Both the position numbers and the translations under genes were made by a program. Below, one piece after another: positions 1-10,934 of a stretch of DNA of 64,000 nucleotides (positions are counted from its first letter, which is position 1; each line of letters begins with the position of its first letter). The stretch is taken from contig NZ_BJCL01000006.1 in assembly GCF_005403045.1 (NCBI RefSeq), forward strand, positions 1-64,000, written 5' to 3'. The DNA is from Pseudaquabacterium pictum. Lineage in GTDB: Bacteria > Pseudomonadota > Gammaproteobacteria > Burkholderiales > Burkholderiaceae_C. The notes under the pieces are model-generated. The model saw nothing but the letters and a program-made list of their open reading frames with translations. It made no database searches and was not told where the DNA came from.

Positions 1-864
1 GTGCTGGCGCAGGCTGTGCCCGCCGTGCCGGAGGCGGCCCCCGAGCCCGAGCCCCGCGCGTCGACCGCGGCCAGCGCCGCGCTGGCCGCGGCCGCCGCCG
101 TGCCGGTGCCCGACCAGTTGCCGGCGCTGGCTGCACCGCCTGCGCCGGCCACCGCTGCCGTGGCCGTGGCCGATGCCGCCGCCTCGGCCGCCGCGCCGGC
201 CTTCGCCTGGCCACCCTCCACCCGGCTCAGCTACAAGCTGCTTGGCAACTACCGTGGCCCGGTGGAAGGCGCGGCCCAGGTCGAGTGGCTGCGCCAGGGC
301 AGCCGCTACCAGGTGCACCTGTCCACGGCGATCGGGCCGGTGCTGTCGCGCCACATCACCAGCGAGGGCGAGCTCACCGCCCAGGGCCTGGCGCCGCGGC
401 GCTTCGACGGCGAGCAGAAGGTGCTGTTCCGCAGCCCGCGGCGCTGGCAGCTGCGCTTCGGGCCCGATCTGGTGGTGCTGTCCGACGGCAAGGAAGTGCC
501 GCAGCAGCCCGGCGCGCAGGACGAGGCCAGCCAGTTCGTGCAGCTGACCTGGCTGTTCACCACCCAGCCGCACAAGCTGCGGGTGGGCGGCGCGGTGGAG
601 ATGCCGCTGGCCATCAGCCGCAAGCTCGAGCGCTGGATCTACGACGTGGTGGGCGAGGAGACGCTGCGCTTCCCCTTCGGCGAGGTGCCCACCTTCCACC
701 TGAAGCCGCGGCGCGCGGCGGCCGCTGGCGACCTGACGCCCGAGATCTGGATCGCGCCGACGCTGCAGTACCTGCCGGTGCGCATCCTGATCCGCGATGG
801 TGGCGACAACTGGATCGACCTGGCGCTGGAGCAGCCGCCGATGCAGGCCGCCCCGGCGAAATAG
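1..864 (+). CDS. DUF3108 domain protein, 5' end probably outside the window
   Basis: The reading frame is open from the first base, and the GTG at position 1 may simply be an internal codon. The first ~70 residues are an Ala/Pro-rich low-complexity stretch. After it comes a folded region of about 210 residues beginning near the segment STRLSYKLLGNYRG, which matches the DUF3108 family as I know it: a beta-rich, probably envelope-associated protein of unknown function. DUF3108 proteins usually have an N-terminal signal or membrane anchor. None is visible here, which supports truncation by the window edge. It reads in the same direction as the enoyl-CoA hydratase gene 58 bases downstream. No catalytic motif is evident. 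The family call is moderately secure; the function is unknown. Confidence 0.7.
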   Translation: MLAQAVPAVPEAAPEPEPRASTAASAALAAAAAVPVPDQLPALAAPPAPATAAVAVADAAASAAAPAFAWPPSTRLSYKLLGNYRGPVEGAAQVEWLRQGSRYQVHLSTAIGPVLSRHITSEGELTAQGLAPRRFDGEQKVLFRSPRRWQLRFGPDLVVLSDGKEVPQQPGAQDEASQFVQLTWLFTTQPHKLRVGGAVEMPLAISRKLERWIYDVVGEETLRFPFGEVPTFHLKPRRAAAAGDLTPEIWIAPTLQYLPVRILIRDGGDNWIDLALEQPPMQAAPAK

Positions 865-880
865 CCCGCCGGCGATCGGT

Positions 881-886
881 TAGATT
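881..886 (+). promoter_or_regulatory. possible -10 element for the enoyl-CoA hydratase gene
   Basis: TAGATT lies 36 bases before the ATG at 923 and 17 bases after the stop of the preceding gene. No convincing -35 hexamer can be seen in the GC-rich DNA upstream, so this is only a candidate. Confidence 0.3.
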
Positions 887-922
887 GCGGCGCACCTGTT
901 GCAAGACTCCTGCGGAGACACC

Positions 923-1711
923 ATGAGCTACGAGAACATACTGGTTGACGTGCGCGGCGACGGCGCCGTGCGCACCGGCCTGATCACCCTGAACCGGCCC
1001 AAGGCGCTGAATGCGCTGAACGACGGCCTGATGGACGAGCTGGGCGCGGCGCTGAAGGCCTTCGATGCCGACGCCGGCATCGGCGCCATCGTGATCACCG
1101 GCAGCGAGAAGGCCTTTGCCGCCGGCGCCGACATCGGCGTGCTGGCCCAGCATGACTTCGTCAGCGCCTACACCAGCGACCTGATCACCCGCAACTGGGA
1201 GACCATCCGCACGATCCGCAAGCCGGTGATCGCGGCGGTGGCCGGCTTCGCGCTGGGCGGCGGCTGCGAGCTGGCGATGATGTGCGACATCGTGATCGCC
1301 GCCGACACGGCCAAGTTCGGCCAGCCCGAGATCAAGCTGGGCATCATCCCCGGCGCCGGCGGCACGCAGCGCCTGCCGCGGGCCATCGGCAAGGCCAAGG
1401 CCATGGACCTGGTGCTGACCGCCCGCATGATGGATGCGGTGGAAGCCGAGCGTGCCGGTCTGGTCTCGCGCATCGTGCCCGCCGACAAGCTGCTGGACGA
1501 GGCGCTGGGCGCCGCCGCCGCCATCAATGCCCTGGGCGGCCCCAGCGTGCTGGCGGCCAAGGAGTGCGTGAACCGCGCCTACGAGGGCGGGCTGAACGAC
1601 GGCATCCTGGTGGAACGTCGCCTGTTCCACGCGCTGTTCGGCACCGCCGACCAGAAGGAAGGCATGGACGCCTTCCTCAACAAGCGCAAGCCGGCGTTCA
1701 AGCGGGCCTGA
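923..1711 (+). CDS. enoyl-CoA hydratase
   Basis: This is a 262-residue crotonase-family protein that should hydrate trans-2-enoyl-CoA to 3-hydroxyacyl-CoA in fatty acid beta-oxidation or a related catabolic route. The oxyanion-hole segment AAGAD is near residue 67. The two catalytic glutamates of true hydratases are present: E116 in GGGCEL and E136 in GQPEIKLG. Their spacing of 20 equals that of the rat mitochondrial enzyme (E144/E164). Length is normal for the family. I chose the ATG at 923 because GGAGA sits at 914-918; an in-frame TTG at 899 lacks such a site. The gene is convergent with the PNPOx-like gene, 12 bases away. The class is secure; the physiological substrate cannot be read from the sequence. 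Confidence 0.9.
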   Translation: MSYENILVDVRGDGAVRTGLITLNRPKALNALNDGLMDELGAALKAFDADAGIGAIVITGSEKAFAAGADIGVLAQHDFVSAYTSDLITRNWETIRTIRKPVIAAVAGFALGGGCELAMMCDIVIAADTAKFGQPEIKLGIIPGAGGTQRLPRAIGKAKAMDLVLTARMMDAVEAERAGLVSRIVPADKLLDEALGAAAAINALGGPSVLAAKECVNRAYEGGLNDGILVERRLFHALFGTADQKEGMDAFLNKRKPAFKRA

Positions 1712-1723
1712 GCCTTCGGCGGC

Positions 1724-2290
1724 CTACGGGGTGACCCAGTGGCCGTTGCCGTCGGCGTCGAACAGCGCCCGGCGGTGGCCTTCCGGGTGCAGTTCCAGCC
1801 AGTCCATCCTCTGGACATCGGCCCGCACCACGGCAAAGTGGTTGCGGCTGTCGCGGTCGGGCGCGGGCGGCGGCGTGCCACCGGTCAGCGGCGCGCCCGG
1901 CGGCAGCGGCGACAGGTAGTCCTGCGCCGCGGGGCTCATCTTCAGCCGGGCCCAGCGCGACGAGACCGCCAGCCCGCTGGTGTCCAGCGCCAGCCGCACC
2001 CGCAGCCGCAGCTGCCAGCCCAGCGCCGGGCTCCAGAAGAGCAGGGCCGCCTGGGGTTGCGACCTGATCTGCGCCACCTTGGACGAGCGGGCGTCGGTGA
2101 AGAACATCAGCGTACGGGTGTCGACATCGACCTCGCGCAGCACCACGCTGCGCAGATCCGCCACATCGCCGTCCACCGTGGCCAGGCCCATCACCCGCCA
2201 GGCATGGGCCTTGTCCCGGGTGCTGGCGGCCAGCTGCTGCCAGCAGGCCTGGTGGATGGCGGTCAGGTCGTCGAGGCGGGGCGTGGTCAT
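1724..2290 (-). CDS. pyridoxamine 5'-phosphate oxidase-like FMN-binding protein
   Basis: A 188-residue protein of the split-barrel flavin-binding fold (PNPOx-like, Alr4036-type). The segments LRSVVLREVDVDTRTLMFFT and SSKVAQIRSQPQAALLFWSP form the phosphate/FMN-binding core. The C-terminal part, with WARL and a terminal HWVTP, resembles PNPOx relatives of unknown substrate rather than the canonical PdxH: the PdxH C-terminal signature RLxPxR is replaced by the looser RMDWLELHPEGHRR. It lies 19 bases downstream of lysS on the same strand and could be co-transcribed with it. The flavoprotein fold is well supported. A true role in vitamin B6 metabolism is not. Confidence 0.75.
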   Translation of the reverse strand: MTTPRLDDLTAIHQACWQQLAASTRDKAHAWRVMGLATVDGDVADLRSVVLREVDVDTRTLMFFTDARSSKVAQIRSQPQAALLFWSPALGWQLRLRVRLALDTSGLAVSSRWARLKMSPAAQDYLSPLPPGAPLTGGTPPPAPDRDSRNHFAVVRADVQRMDWLELHPEGHRRALFDADGNGHWVTP

Positions 2291-2309
2291 GGTGCTGCCC
2301 CGCTCCGGC

Positions 2310-3860
<1,551 letters not shown>

Positions 3861-3890
3861 GGGGCGGGCCGGGCTCGGGGGAAACCGCAA

Positions 3891-3896
3891 ATTGTA
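3891..3896 (-). promoter_or_regulatory. -10 element for lysS
   Basis: Read on the minus strand this is TACAAT, 30 bases before the lysS ATG and in the context CCTACAATTTG. No clear -35 is visible. The divergent glycan operon starts from the same intergenic region. Confidence 0.5.
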
Positions 3897-3948
3897 GGCA
3901 GTGCGCCGTCGCGGCCCACGGCCCGCCGGGCCGGCAGCACCCCTGCGC

Positions 3949-3954
3949 GATAAT
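3949..3954 (+). promoter_or_regulatory. possible -10 element of the plus-strand glycan operon
   Basis: GATAAT (5 of 6 matches to TATAAT) lies 78 bases before the wlbA-like ATG at 4033, in the 172-base gap that divides divergent lysS from this operon. No good -35 hexamer is visible. It is the only AT-rich hexamer of this kind upstream of the 13-kb operon. Confidence 0.4.
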
Positions 3955-4032
3955 TGCGCACCCTGGGCCACCGGCCCATGCCCCCTGCGTGCCCGCTGCC
4001 GATCCCTGCAGCCGGCGCCTCGCCACCGCCCC

Positions 4033-5094
4033 ATGCACCTGCACCATCCCGCCATCACCGACCGCAAGCTGCGCTTTGCCCTGGCCGGCTGCGGCCGCAT
4101 TGCGGCCAACCACATGGAATCGATCGCGCGCCATGCCGACCGGGCCGAACTGGTGGCGGTGTGCGACTCCGACCCCGCCGCGCTGGCGGCGGCGGTGCAG
4201 AAGACCGGCGCCCGCGGTTTCGCCCGCTACGAGCAGATGCTGGCCGAATCGGCCGCCGACTGCGTGGTGCTGGCCACGCCCAGCGGCCTGCATGCCCGCC
4301 AGGTGACCGAGGCCGCCCAGGCCGGCCTGCATGTGATGACCGAAAAGCCGATGGCCACCCGCTGGGCCGACGGCCTGGCCATGGTCAAGGCCTGCGACGA
4401 AGCCCGGGTGCGGCTGTTCGTCGTCAAGCAGAACCGCCGCAACCGCACGCTGCAACTGCTGCGCCAGGCGCTGCAGGCCGGGCGCTTCGGCCGGCTGTAC
4501 ATGGTCACCGTCAACGTGTTCTGGAGCCGGCCGCAGAGCTACTACGACTCGGCCGCCTGGCGTGGCACCTGGGAGTTCGACGGCGGCGCCTTCATGAACC
4601 AGGCCAGCCACTACATCGACCTGCTGGACTGGCTGGTCGGCCCGGTGGAGAGCGTGATGGCCTACACCGGCACCCTGGCCCGCCACATCGAGGTGGAAGA
4701 CACCGGCGTGGCCGCGCTGCGCTGGCGCAATGGCGCGATGGGCTCGGTCAATGTCACCATGCTGACGCACCCGAAGAACCTGGAAGGCTCGATCACCGTG
4801 CTGGGCGAGCACGGCAGCGTGCGCATCGGCGGTGTGGCGGTGAACAAGGTCGAGCACTGGGAGTTTGCCGAACCGCACGCCATGGACGCCGGCCTGGACG
4901 ATGCAAGCTACCAGACCACCTCGGTCTACGGCCATGGCCACCCGCTGTACTACGACAACGTGATCCGCACGCTGCGTGGCGAGTGCGAGCCCGAGACCGA
5001 TGGCCGCGAGGGCTTGAAGTCGCTGGAACTGCTGATCGCCATGTACCGCAGCGCGCGCGATGGCGCCAAGGTCAACCTGCCCCTCGAATACTGA
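4033..5094 (+). CDS. wlbA: Gfo/Idh/MocA-family UDP-sugar 3-dehydrogenase (WlbA/WbpB type)
   Basis: A 353-residue NAD(P)-dependent oxidoreductase. The N-terminal Rossmann fold starts with [13 protein letters not shown]. The family signature EKPMATRW lies near residue 110, and the C-terminal alpha/beta domain carries [18 protein letters not shown]. In the WlbA/WbpB pathway this enzyme oxidises C3 of UDP-N-acetylglucosaminuronic acid. Assignment rests mainly on context: the next two genes are the matching N-acetyltransferase and PLP aminotransferase, in the order wlbA-wlbB-wlbC known from Bordetella. I chose the ATG at 4033; the frame is open for 44 more codons upstream but that part is Arg/Pro-rich noise. 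The stop overlaps the next start (TGATG). The UDP-GlcNAc 6-dehydrogenase that should supply the substrate is not in the window. Confidence 0.85.
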   Translation: MHLHHPAITDRKLRFALAGCGRIAANHMESIARHADRAELVAVCDSDPAALAAAVQKTGARGFARYEQMLAESAADCVVLATPSGLHARQVTEAAQAGLHVMTEKPMATRWADGLAMVKACDEARVRLFVVKQNRRNRTLQLLRQALQAGRFGRLYMVTVNVFWSRPQSYYDSAAWRGTWEFDGGAFMNQASHYIDLLDWLVGPVESVMAYTGTLARHIEVEDTGVAALRWRNGAMGSVNVTMLTHPKNLEGSITVLGEHGSVRIGGVAVNKVEHWEFAEPHAMDAGLDDASYQTTSVYGHGHPLYYDNVIRTLRGECEPETDGREGLKSLELLIAMYRSARDGAKVNLPLEY

Positions 5095-5675
5095 TGGCAA
5101 CGACCACCATCCACCCCAGCGCCATCGTCGACGACGGTGCCCAGCTCGGCGAGGGCTGCCGCGTCTGGCACTGGGTGCACATCTCGGGCGGCGCCCGCAT
5201 CGGGCGCGGCTGCAGCCTCGGCCAGGGCGTGTTCGTGGGCAACGACGTGGTGATCGGCGACAACGTCAAGATCCAGAACAACGTCAGCGTCTACGACGCG
5301 GTGACGTTGGAGGACGACGTGTTCTGCGGCCCCAGCATGGTGTTCACCAACGTGCACAACCCGCGCAGCGCGGTGGTGCGCAAGAACGAGTACCGGCGCA
5401 CGCTGGTCCGCCGTGGCGCCACGCTGGGCGCCAACTGCACCATCGTCTGCGGCACCACGGTCGGCGCGCATGCCTTCGTCGGCGCCGGCGCCGTGGTCAG
5501 CCGCGATGTGCCCGACTTCGCGCTGATGGTGGGCGTCCCGGCGAAGCAGATCGGCTGGATGAGCCGGCATGGCGAGCGCCTGGCCCTGCCGCTGCACGGC
5601 GACGCCGAGGCTGCCTGCCCCGCCACCGGCGAGCGCTACCGCCTGGCCGGCAACCAGCTGACCCTGATCGACTGA
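5094..5675 (+). CDS. wlbB: left-handed beta-helix N-acetyltransferase (WlbB/WbpD type)
   Basis: A 193-residue acetyltransferase built of hexapeptide repeats, for example [20 protein letters not shown] and later [17 protein letters not shown], ending with [20 protein letters not shown] as in this family. It should acetylate the 3-amino group of UDP-GlcNAc(3NH2)A with acetyl-CoA, giving UDP-2,3-diacetamido-2,3-dideoxyglucuronate. Its ATG overlaps the stop of the upstream dehydrogenase and it is followed 5 bases later by the partner aminotransferase. The segment [10 protein letters not shown], typical of WbpD/WlbB proteins, contains the likely catalytic His. Length and architecture match the family well. 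Confidence 0.88.
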   Translation: MATTTIHPSAIVDDGAQLGEGCRVWHWVHISGGARIGRGCSLGQGVFVGNDVVIGDNVKIQNNVSVYDAVTLEDDVFCGPSMVFTNVHNPRSAVVRKNEYRRTLVRRGATLGANCTIVCGTTVGAHAFVGAGAVVSRDVPDFALMVGVPAKQIGWMSRHGERLALPLHGDAEAACPATGERYRLAGNQLTLID

Positions 5676-5680
5676 ACCCC

Positions 5681-6796
5681 ATGCAATTCACCGACCTCAA
5701 GACCCAGTACACCGCGCTGAAGGCCGACATCGACGCCCGCATCCAGCGGGTGCTGGACCACGGCCAGTACATCATGGGCCCCGAGGTGAAGGAGATGGAG
5801 CAGGCCCTGGCAGCGCGCACCGGCGCCGCCCACTGCGTGGCGGTGGCCAGTGGCACCGAGGCGCTGCTGATCGCGCTGATGGCCATCGGCCTGAAGCCGG
5901 GCGACGAGGTCATCACCACGCCGTTCACCTTTGCCGCCACCGCCGAGGTCATCGTGCTGCTGGGCGGCAAGCCGGTCTACGTGGACATCCAGCCCGACAC
6001 CTGCAACATCGATGCAGCGCTGATCGAAGCCAAGGTGACGCCCCGCACCCGGGCGATCATGCCGGTCAGCCTGTACGGCCAGGTGGCCGACATGGACGCG
6101 ATCAACGCCATCGCCGCCAGGCACAACCTGGTCGTGATCGAGGATGCCGCGCAGAGCTTTGGCGCGACATACCAGGGCAAGCAGAGCTGCAATGTCAGCA
6201 CCATCGCCGCCACCAGCTTCTTCCCCAGCAAGCCGCTGGGCTGCTATGGCGACGGCGGCGCGCTGTTCACCATCGATGCCGCGCTGGCGCAGGCGATGCG
6301 CGAGATCCGCGTGCATGGGCAGAGCGGCCGGTACCACCACACCCGCGTGGGCGTGGGCGGGCGCATGGACACACTGCAATGCGCCGTCATCCTGGGCAAG
6401 CTGCCGCGCTTCAGCTGGGAGCTGGAGCGCCGCCAGGCCCTGGCTGCACGCTACAGCCGGCTGATCCTGGCCAGCGGCGCGCCAGTGCAACTGCTGGCGG
6501 TGCGGCCGGACCGCGATTGCGTCTGGGCCCAGTACACCGTGATGGTCGACAACCGCCCGGCCGTGCAGGCCGCGCTGCAGGCCGCCGGCGTGCCCACGGC
6601 CGTGCACTACCCCAAGTCGCTGCACCACCAGCCGGCCTATGCCGCCGACTGCTGCCCCGATTGCAACCCGCACAGCATCGCCGCTGGCCAGCGGGTGCTG
6701 AGCCTGCCGATGAGCGCGGATCTCACCGAGGCCGACCAGGACCGCGTGGTGGCCGCGCTGGCCCAGGCCTGCGCCACGGCGATGGCCACGGCCTGA
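5681..6796 (+). CDS. wlbC: PLP-dependent UDP-3-keto-sugar aminotransferase (WlbC/WbpE type)
   Basis: A 371-residue DegT/DnrJ/EryC1/StrS-family sugar aminotransferase. The PLP-binding lysine is K184 in FFPSKPLGCYGDGG, and D155 in IEDAAQSFGA contacts the pyridine nitrogen. ASGTEALLIAL near residue 57 forms the phosphate-binding region. In the pathway it transfers an amino group to C3 of UDP-2-acetamido-3-keto-glucuronate before WlbB acetylates it. The ATG at 5681 gives the family-typical start MQFTDLKTQY. It completes the three-gene cassette for UDP-GlcNAc(3NAc)A. The 2-epimerase (WlbD/WbpI) that would make the manno form is not in the window. Confidence 0.88.
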   Translation: MQFTDLKTQYTALKADIDARIQRVLDHGQYIMGPEVKEMEQALAARTGAAHCVAVASGTEALLIALMAIGLKPGDEVITTPFTFAATAEVIVLLGGKPVYVDIQPDTCNIDAALIEAKVTPRTRAIMPVSLYGQVADMDAINAIAARHNLVVIEDAAQSFGATYQGKQSCNVSTIAATSFFPSKPLGCYGDGGALFTIDAALAQAMREIRVHGQSGRYHHTRVGVGGRMDTLQCAVILGKLPRFSWELERRQALAARYSRLILASGAPVQLLAVRPDRDCVWAQYTVMVDNRPAVQAALQAAGVPTAVHYPKSLHHQPAYAADCCPDCNPHSIAAGQRVLSLPMSADLTEADQDRVVAALAQACATAMATA

Positions 6797-6812
6797 GCGC
6801 CACGCCATCCGC

Positions 6813-8039
6813 ATGCGCCGCGCGGTGCTCACCCTGCTGGCCGGCGGCCTGCTGGCGCAGGCGCTGCCGCTGCTGCTGGGCCCCTGGCTGACGCGGCTCT
6901 ACAGCCCGGCCGAGTTCGGCGTCTACCACCTGTTCGCCGCGGTGGCGGCCAATGCCGCGGTGGTGGCCTGCGCGCGCTACGAGTTCGCGCTGCCGCTGGC
7001 CGCCGACGAGGCCGAGGCCACCGCCCTGCGTGCGTTGTGCCAGCGGCTGCTGGTCGCCAGCATGGCGTTGGCAGCGGTCGGCGGTGTGGCCTGGGCGGTG
7101 GTGTCGGGCCAGGCCTGGCCGCTGTGGCTGCCCGCCGCGGTGGGCGCGCTGGGCCTGGTGTCGCTGGCCACGCTGAACGCCACCCGCGCCCAGCGCTTCC
7201 GCGGCCTGGCAGTCGCCCGTGTGGTGCAGCACGGCGGCGGCGCGTTGCTGCAACTGGCGGCCGGCCTGCTGCATGCCGGGGTGGTGGGGCTGATCGTCGC
7301 CCCCATTGCCGCAGCGCTGGCCGCGGTGGCGGCGCTGGGCTGGCCCGGGCCGGCGCAGGCGGCGCGGACGCAATGGCAGTCCGTCGCCCGGCTGCACCGC
7401 AGCTTCCCGATCCTGAACACGCCCCATGCCTTCCTGGGCGCACTGCAGGACACGCTGGCCGTCGCCCTGATCGCCGGCAGCCTGGGGCCGGCGGCCGCCG
7501 GTGCCTGGGGTCTGGCGCTGCGCTACCTGAAGGCGCCGGCCACGCTGGTGGGCGGCGCGGTGTCGCAGGCGCTGTACCCGCGGCTGACGCCGGCCAGCGG
7601 CCAGGCGGGAGGCTGCACCGCCGCCGGTCGGGCCCTGGTGCTGCGCACCATGCTGCTGCTGGCTGCACTGGCCGCGCCGTTGGTGGCCGTGCTGTGGTGG
7701 CTGGGCCCCGCGTTGTTCACCTGGGCCTTCGGGCCCGACTGGGCCGATGCCGGCCTGCTGGCGCGGGCGCTGGCGGTCTACATCGGCCTGCACTTCATCG
7801 CGTCGCCGCTGGGTGTGGTGACGATGGCCTGGCAGGCCCAGGCCTGGGCGCTGAAGCTGGCCCTGGTGGGGCAGGCGGTGTTCGTGGCGGCGCTGGCCGG
7901 CGGCCTGGCCTGGGGCGGGCTGGCCGGGGCTGGCTGGGCGGTGTCGGGCGCGATGGCGCTGTACTTCGGTTGGTACTTCAGCCGGCTGGCGACCTGGCCA
8001 TTGGATGTGCCACCAGCCGTGGCGGGGGCGACACCATGA
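6813..8039 (+). CDS. Wzx-type oligosaccharide flippase (first copy)
   Basis: A 408-residue integral membrane protein of the polysaccharide-transport (MOP/MATE-like) family. The N-terminal signature AQALPLLLGPWLTRLYSPAEFGVYHLF is typical of O-antigen and lipopolysaccharide flippases, and about twelve hydrophobic segments can be counted. It should move a lipid-linked glycan made by the neighbouring transferases from the cytoplasmic to the periplasmic face of the inner membrane. Its stop overlaps the next start (ATGA at 8036-8039). A second, unrelated-looking Wzx lies at 32574-34031, implying two substrates. The family is clear; the glycan is unknown. Confidence 0.85.
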   Translation: MRRAVLTLLAGGLLAQALPLLLGPWLTRLYSPAEFGVYHLFAAVAANAAVVACARYEFALPLAADEAEATALRALCQRLLVASMALAAVGGVAWAVVSGQAWPLWLPAAVGALGLVSLATLNATRAQRFRGLAVARVVQHGGGALLQLAAGLLHAGVVGLIVAPIAAALAAVAALGWPGPAQAARTQWQSVARLHRSFPILNTPHAFLGALQDTLAVALIAGSLGPAAAGAWGLALRYLKAPATLVGGAVSQALYPRLTPASGQAGGCTAAGRALVLRTMLLLAALAAPLVAVLWWLGPALFTWAFGPDWADAGLLARALAVYIGLHFIASPLGVVTMAWQAQAWALKLALVGQAVFVAALAGGLAWGGLAGAGWAVSGAMALYFGWYFSRLATWPLDVPPAVAGATP

Positions 8040-8641
8040 ACGCCTGGCGTGGCCACTTGAACCGCTGGCGCCGGCGCATTGCGCAGTTGCTGCTGCACCG
8101 TGTGGTGTTCGGCGAGCTGTCGCAGGGCCGCTGGCTGCCCCACACCCGCATCGCGCCCAGCACCTGCATCGAGCATGACGACCGGCTGGCCCTGGCTGAC
8201 CATGTGTTCATCGGCGCCTTCAACTTCATCGAGGCCAGCGGCGGCGTGACGGTGGGCGAGGGCGTGCAGATCACCCACCATGTCAGCATCGTCACCCACA
8301 GCTCGCACCGGGCGCAGCGGCTGCTGGCCAAGGCCTATGTGCTGTGGCCGGCGGGCCAGCCGCGGCCAGGCTGGGTGGCCGGGCCGGTGGCCATCGGGCC
8401 CTGGTGCTTCATCGGCCCGCACAGCCTGCTGGAGCCGGGCACCACGCTGGGCGCCGGCTGCATCGTGCGCGCCGGCAGCGTGCTGCGGGGCGACTACCCG
8501 GCCCACAGCCTGATCGCCGGCAACCCGGCGGTGGTGGTGGGTGATGCCCGCACTGGCGACCAGCGCTGGCTGGAGGCCGAACCCGGCTTGCGCGCCGATT
8601 ACGAGGCCTGGGCCGCGGCGCGCCCGGCGGAGCCCGCATGA
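8036..8641 (+). CDS. hexapeptide-repeat acyltransferase (CysE/LacA/WcaF-like)
   Basis: A 201-residue left-handed beta-helix acyltransferase, probably O-acetylating a sugar of the glycan. Repeat turns are visible in the segment FIGAFNFIEASGGVTVGEG, and the segment ITHHVSIVTHSSHR holds the likely catalytic histidines. A second repeat block, WCFIGPHSLLEPGTTLGAG, is followed by SVLRGDYPAHSLIAGNPA, the usual end of the LacA/WcaF group. Between the blocks is a loop of about 30 residues. It overlaps both neighbours by 4 bases, so it is part of the same translationally coupled chain. Acceptor and acyl group cannot be read from sequence. Confidence 0.8.
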   Translation: MNAWRGHLNRWRRRIAQLLLHRVVFGELSQGRWLPHTRIAPSTCIEHDDRLALADHVFIGAFNFIEASGGVTVGEGVQITHHVSIVTHSSHRAQRLLAKAYVLWPAGQPRPGWVAGPVAIGPWCFIGPHSLLEPGTTLGAGCIVRAGSVLRGDYPAHSLIAGNPAVVVGDARTGDQRWLEAEPGLRADYEAWAAARPAEPA

Positions 8642-9720
8642 AGCTGGTGCTGCTGGGCGATGGCGAGAGCCCGCACCTGCTGAAGTGGGCGCGGGCGCTG
8701 GCGCCGCAGGTGGAGCTGTGGGCGGCGTCGTCACGCGGCTTCGCGCCGGATTTTGACGCCCTGGTGCCAACGTCGCGCCGCCTGGCGCTGGACACCCGGC
8801 CCGACTTCGAGGGCGGCAACGCCGGCCTGCTGCGCCAGCTGCCGCGCCTGGCCGCCTGGCTGAAGACGGCGCAGCCGGACTGGATCCATGCCCACTACCT
8901 GACTTCCCACGGCACGCTGGCCTGGCTGGCCACCCGGTTGTTGGGCGCGCCGGGCCGGCTGGTGGGCTCGGCCTGGGGCTCGGACATCCTGGTCACGCCC
9001 GACCGCAGCCCGCTGCTGCGCTGGCTGACCACGCGGGTGCTGCGCGCCTGCGTGCTGACGACCAGCGATTCCCAGGTGATGGCAGAGCGCATGCGGGCGT
9101 TGGGTGCCGGCGAGGTGATGACCTTTCCCTTCGGCCTGGAGGCCCTGCCGCCGGCGCCCGGCGCCAAGCAGGACCACCTGGTCTTCGCCAACCGCGGCCT
9201 GGAGACCCTCTACGACCCCGGCCGTGTGCTGCGGCTGTTCGCCGGCCTGGCCGCCGCCTGGCCCGATGCCCAGTTGGTGGTGGCCAACAGCGGATCGCTG
9301 GCGCAGGCGCTGCAGCAGCAGGCGGCCGACCTGGGCGTGGCCGACCGGGTGCGCTTCATCGGCCGGGTCGACGCCACCACCCAGGCCGGCTGGTATGCCC
9401 AGGCCCGCTGGTACGTGAGCCTGCCGGCCAGCGATTCGGTCTCGGTGTCGGTGCTGGAGGCGCTGGCCCATGGCTGCATCCCCATCCTGTCGGACCTGCC
9501 GGCCAACCGGGAACTGGTGCGACACGGCGACAACGGCTGGATCGCGGTCGGCAGCAGCCTGCCCACCGTGGCTGATCTGCAGCCGCTGTTGAACCGTGCG
9601 GACACCATCGCCGCGGCCAACCACGCCTGGGTGGCCGAGAACGCGCTGTTCGGCCCCAGCGTCAGCGCCTTCCTGGCCCAGCTTCGGGCGCTGGATGCCA
9701 ACCGGCATCTCCCGTCATGA
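8638..9720 (+). CDS. glycosyltransferase, GT4-like
   Basis: A 360-residue GT-B-fold glycosyltransferase. The N-terminal acceptor domain contains DWIHAHYLTSHG and WGSDIL; the C-terminal nucleotide-sugar domain carries SVSVSVLEALAHGCIPILSD, equivalent to the E(x7)E region of GT4 enzymes, and a terminal NRELVRHGDNGW. It should add one sugar to the lipid-linked intermediate on the cytoplasmic side. Start and stop overlap the neighbouring genes (ATGA on both sides). Sugar specificity is not predictable. Confidence 0.82.
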   Translation: MKLVLLGDGESPHLLKWARALAPQVELWAASSRGFAPDFDALVPTSRRLALDTRPDFEGGNAGLLRQLPRLAAWLKTAQPDWIHAHYLTSHGTLAWLATRLLGAPGRLVGSAWGSDILVTPDRSPLLRWLTTRVLRACVLTTSDSQVMAERMRALGAGEVMTFPFGLEALPPAPGAKQDHLVFANRGLETLYDPGRVLRLFAGLAAAWPDAQLVVANSGSLAQALQQQAADLGVADRVRFIGRVDATTQAGWYAQARWYVSLPASDSVSVSVLEALAHGCIPILSDLPANRELVRHGDNGWIAVGSSLPTVADLQPLLNRADTIAAANHAWVAENALFGPSVSAFLAQLRALDANRHLPS

Positions 9721-10934
9721 ACATCCTTTACCTCAACCACTACGCCGGCAGCCCGGCGCTGGGCATGGAGTACCGGCCCTACTACCTGGCGCGGGAGTGG
9801 GTGCGCGCCGGCCACCGGGTGCAGGTGGTGGCAGCCGATTTCTCCCATGTGCGGGCGCGCCAGCCGCAAGCCGGTGACCAGACCATCGATGGCATCGCCT
9901 ACCGCTGGCTGCCCACGCCGCCCTACCAGGGCAATGGCCTGGGCCGGGTGAAGAACATCTGGGCCTTCTGCCGCCAGGTGTGGGCCATGGCCGACCGGCT
10001 GGTGGCCGAGTTTCAGCCCGATGCGGTGATCGCCAGCAGCACCTATCCGATGGACATCTGGGTGGCTCGGCGCATCGCGCGCAAGGCCAGGGCGCGGCTG
10101 GTGTTCGAGGTGCACGACCTGTGGCCGCTGAGCCCGATCGAGCTGTCGGGCATGTCGCCGCGCCACCCGTTCATCCGCCTGGTGCAGAAGGCCGAGGACG
10201 ATGCCTACCGCGATGCCGACGTGGTGGTCAGCATGTTGCCCAAGGTGCACAGCTACATGGCCAGCCGCGGGCTGGACCTGGCCAAGCTGACCATCGTGCC
10301 CAACGGCATCACGCTCGACGAGTGGCAGGGCACGCCGGCGCCGCTGCGCGACGACGTGGCTCGGGCCATCGCCGAGCGCCGCGCCGCTGGGCACACGGTG
10401 GTGGGCTATGCCGGGTCGATGGGCCTGCCGAATGCGCTGGACCATCTGCTGGATGCTGCCAAGGCGCTGCAGGGCGATCGGCTGGCCATCGTGATGGTGG
10501 GCGACGGCCATGAGCGCGCCCGCCTGGCGCAGCGCGTGGCCGACGAGGGGCTGCCCAACGTGACGATGCTGCCGCCCATCCCCAAGGCGCAGATCCCGTC
10601 GCTGCTGGCGGCCATCGACATCGCCTTCATCGGCTGGCAGCGGGTGCCGATCTACCGCTTCGGCATCGCGCCGAACAAGCTGATGGACTACATGATGGCC
10701 GGCTGCGCCGTGCTGCACAGCGTGGAGGCCGGCAACGACCCGGTGGCCGAGAGCGGTTGCGGCCTGACGGTGGCGCCGGAATCGGCCACCGCCATCGCCG
10801 ACGGCCTGCGCCGCCTGGCCGCGCTGCCGGCCGCCGAGCGCCAGGCCATGGGCGAACGCGGCCGCGCCTTCGTGCTGGCGTACCACACCTACCCGGTGCT
10901 GGCCCAGTGCTTCATCCAGGCGATGCAGCGATGA
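9717..10934 (+). CDS. glycosyltransferase family 4, WbuB-like
   Basis: A 405-residue retaining glycosyltransferase. The start MNILYLNHYAGSP, the segment EVHDLWPLSPIELSG and the C-terminal block YRFGIAPNKLMDYMMAGCAV are characteristic of the WbuB group, whose founding member is associated with N-acetyl-fucosamine transfer in E. coli O26-type O-antigens. That makes an N-acetylated 6-deoxyhexosamine a reasonable donor, consistent with the 4,6-dehydratase and aminotransferase later in the operon, but this is inference. It is coupled by ATGA overlaps to the genes on both sides. Confidence 0.83.
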   Translation: MNILYLNHYAGSPALGMEYRPYYLAREWVRAGHRVQVVAADFSHVRARQPQAGDQTIDGIAYRWLPTPPYQGNGLGRVKNIWAFCRQVWAMADRLVAEFQPDAVIASSTYPMDIWVARRIARKARARLVFEVHDLWPLSPIELSGMSPRHPFIRLVQKAEDDAYRDADVVVSMLPKVHSYMASRGLDLAKLTIVPNGITLDEWQGTPAPLRDDVARAIAERRAAGHTVVGYAGSMGLPNALDHLLDAAKALQGDRLAIVMVGDGHERARLAQRVADEGLPNVTMLPPIPKAQIPSLLAAIDIAFIGWQRVPIYRFGIAPNKLMDYMMAGCAVLHSVEAGNDPVAESGCGLTVAPESATAIADGLRRLAALPAAERQAMGERGRAFVLAYHTYPVLAQCFIQAMQR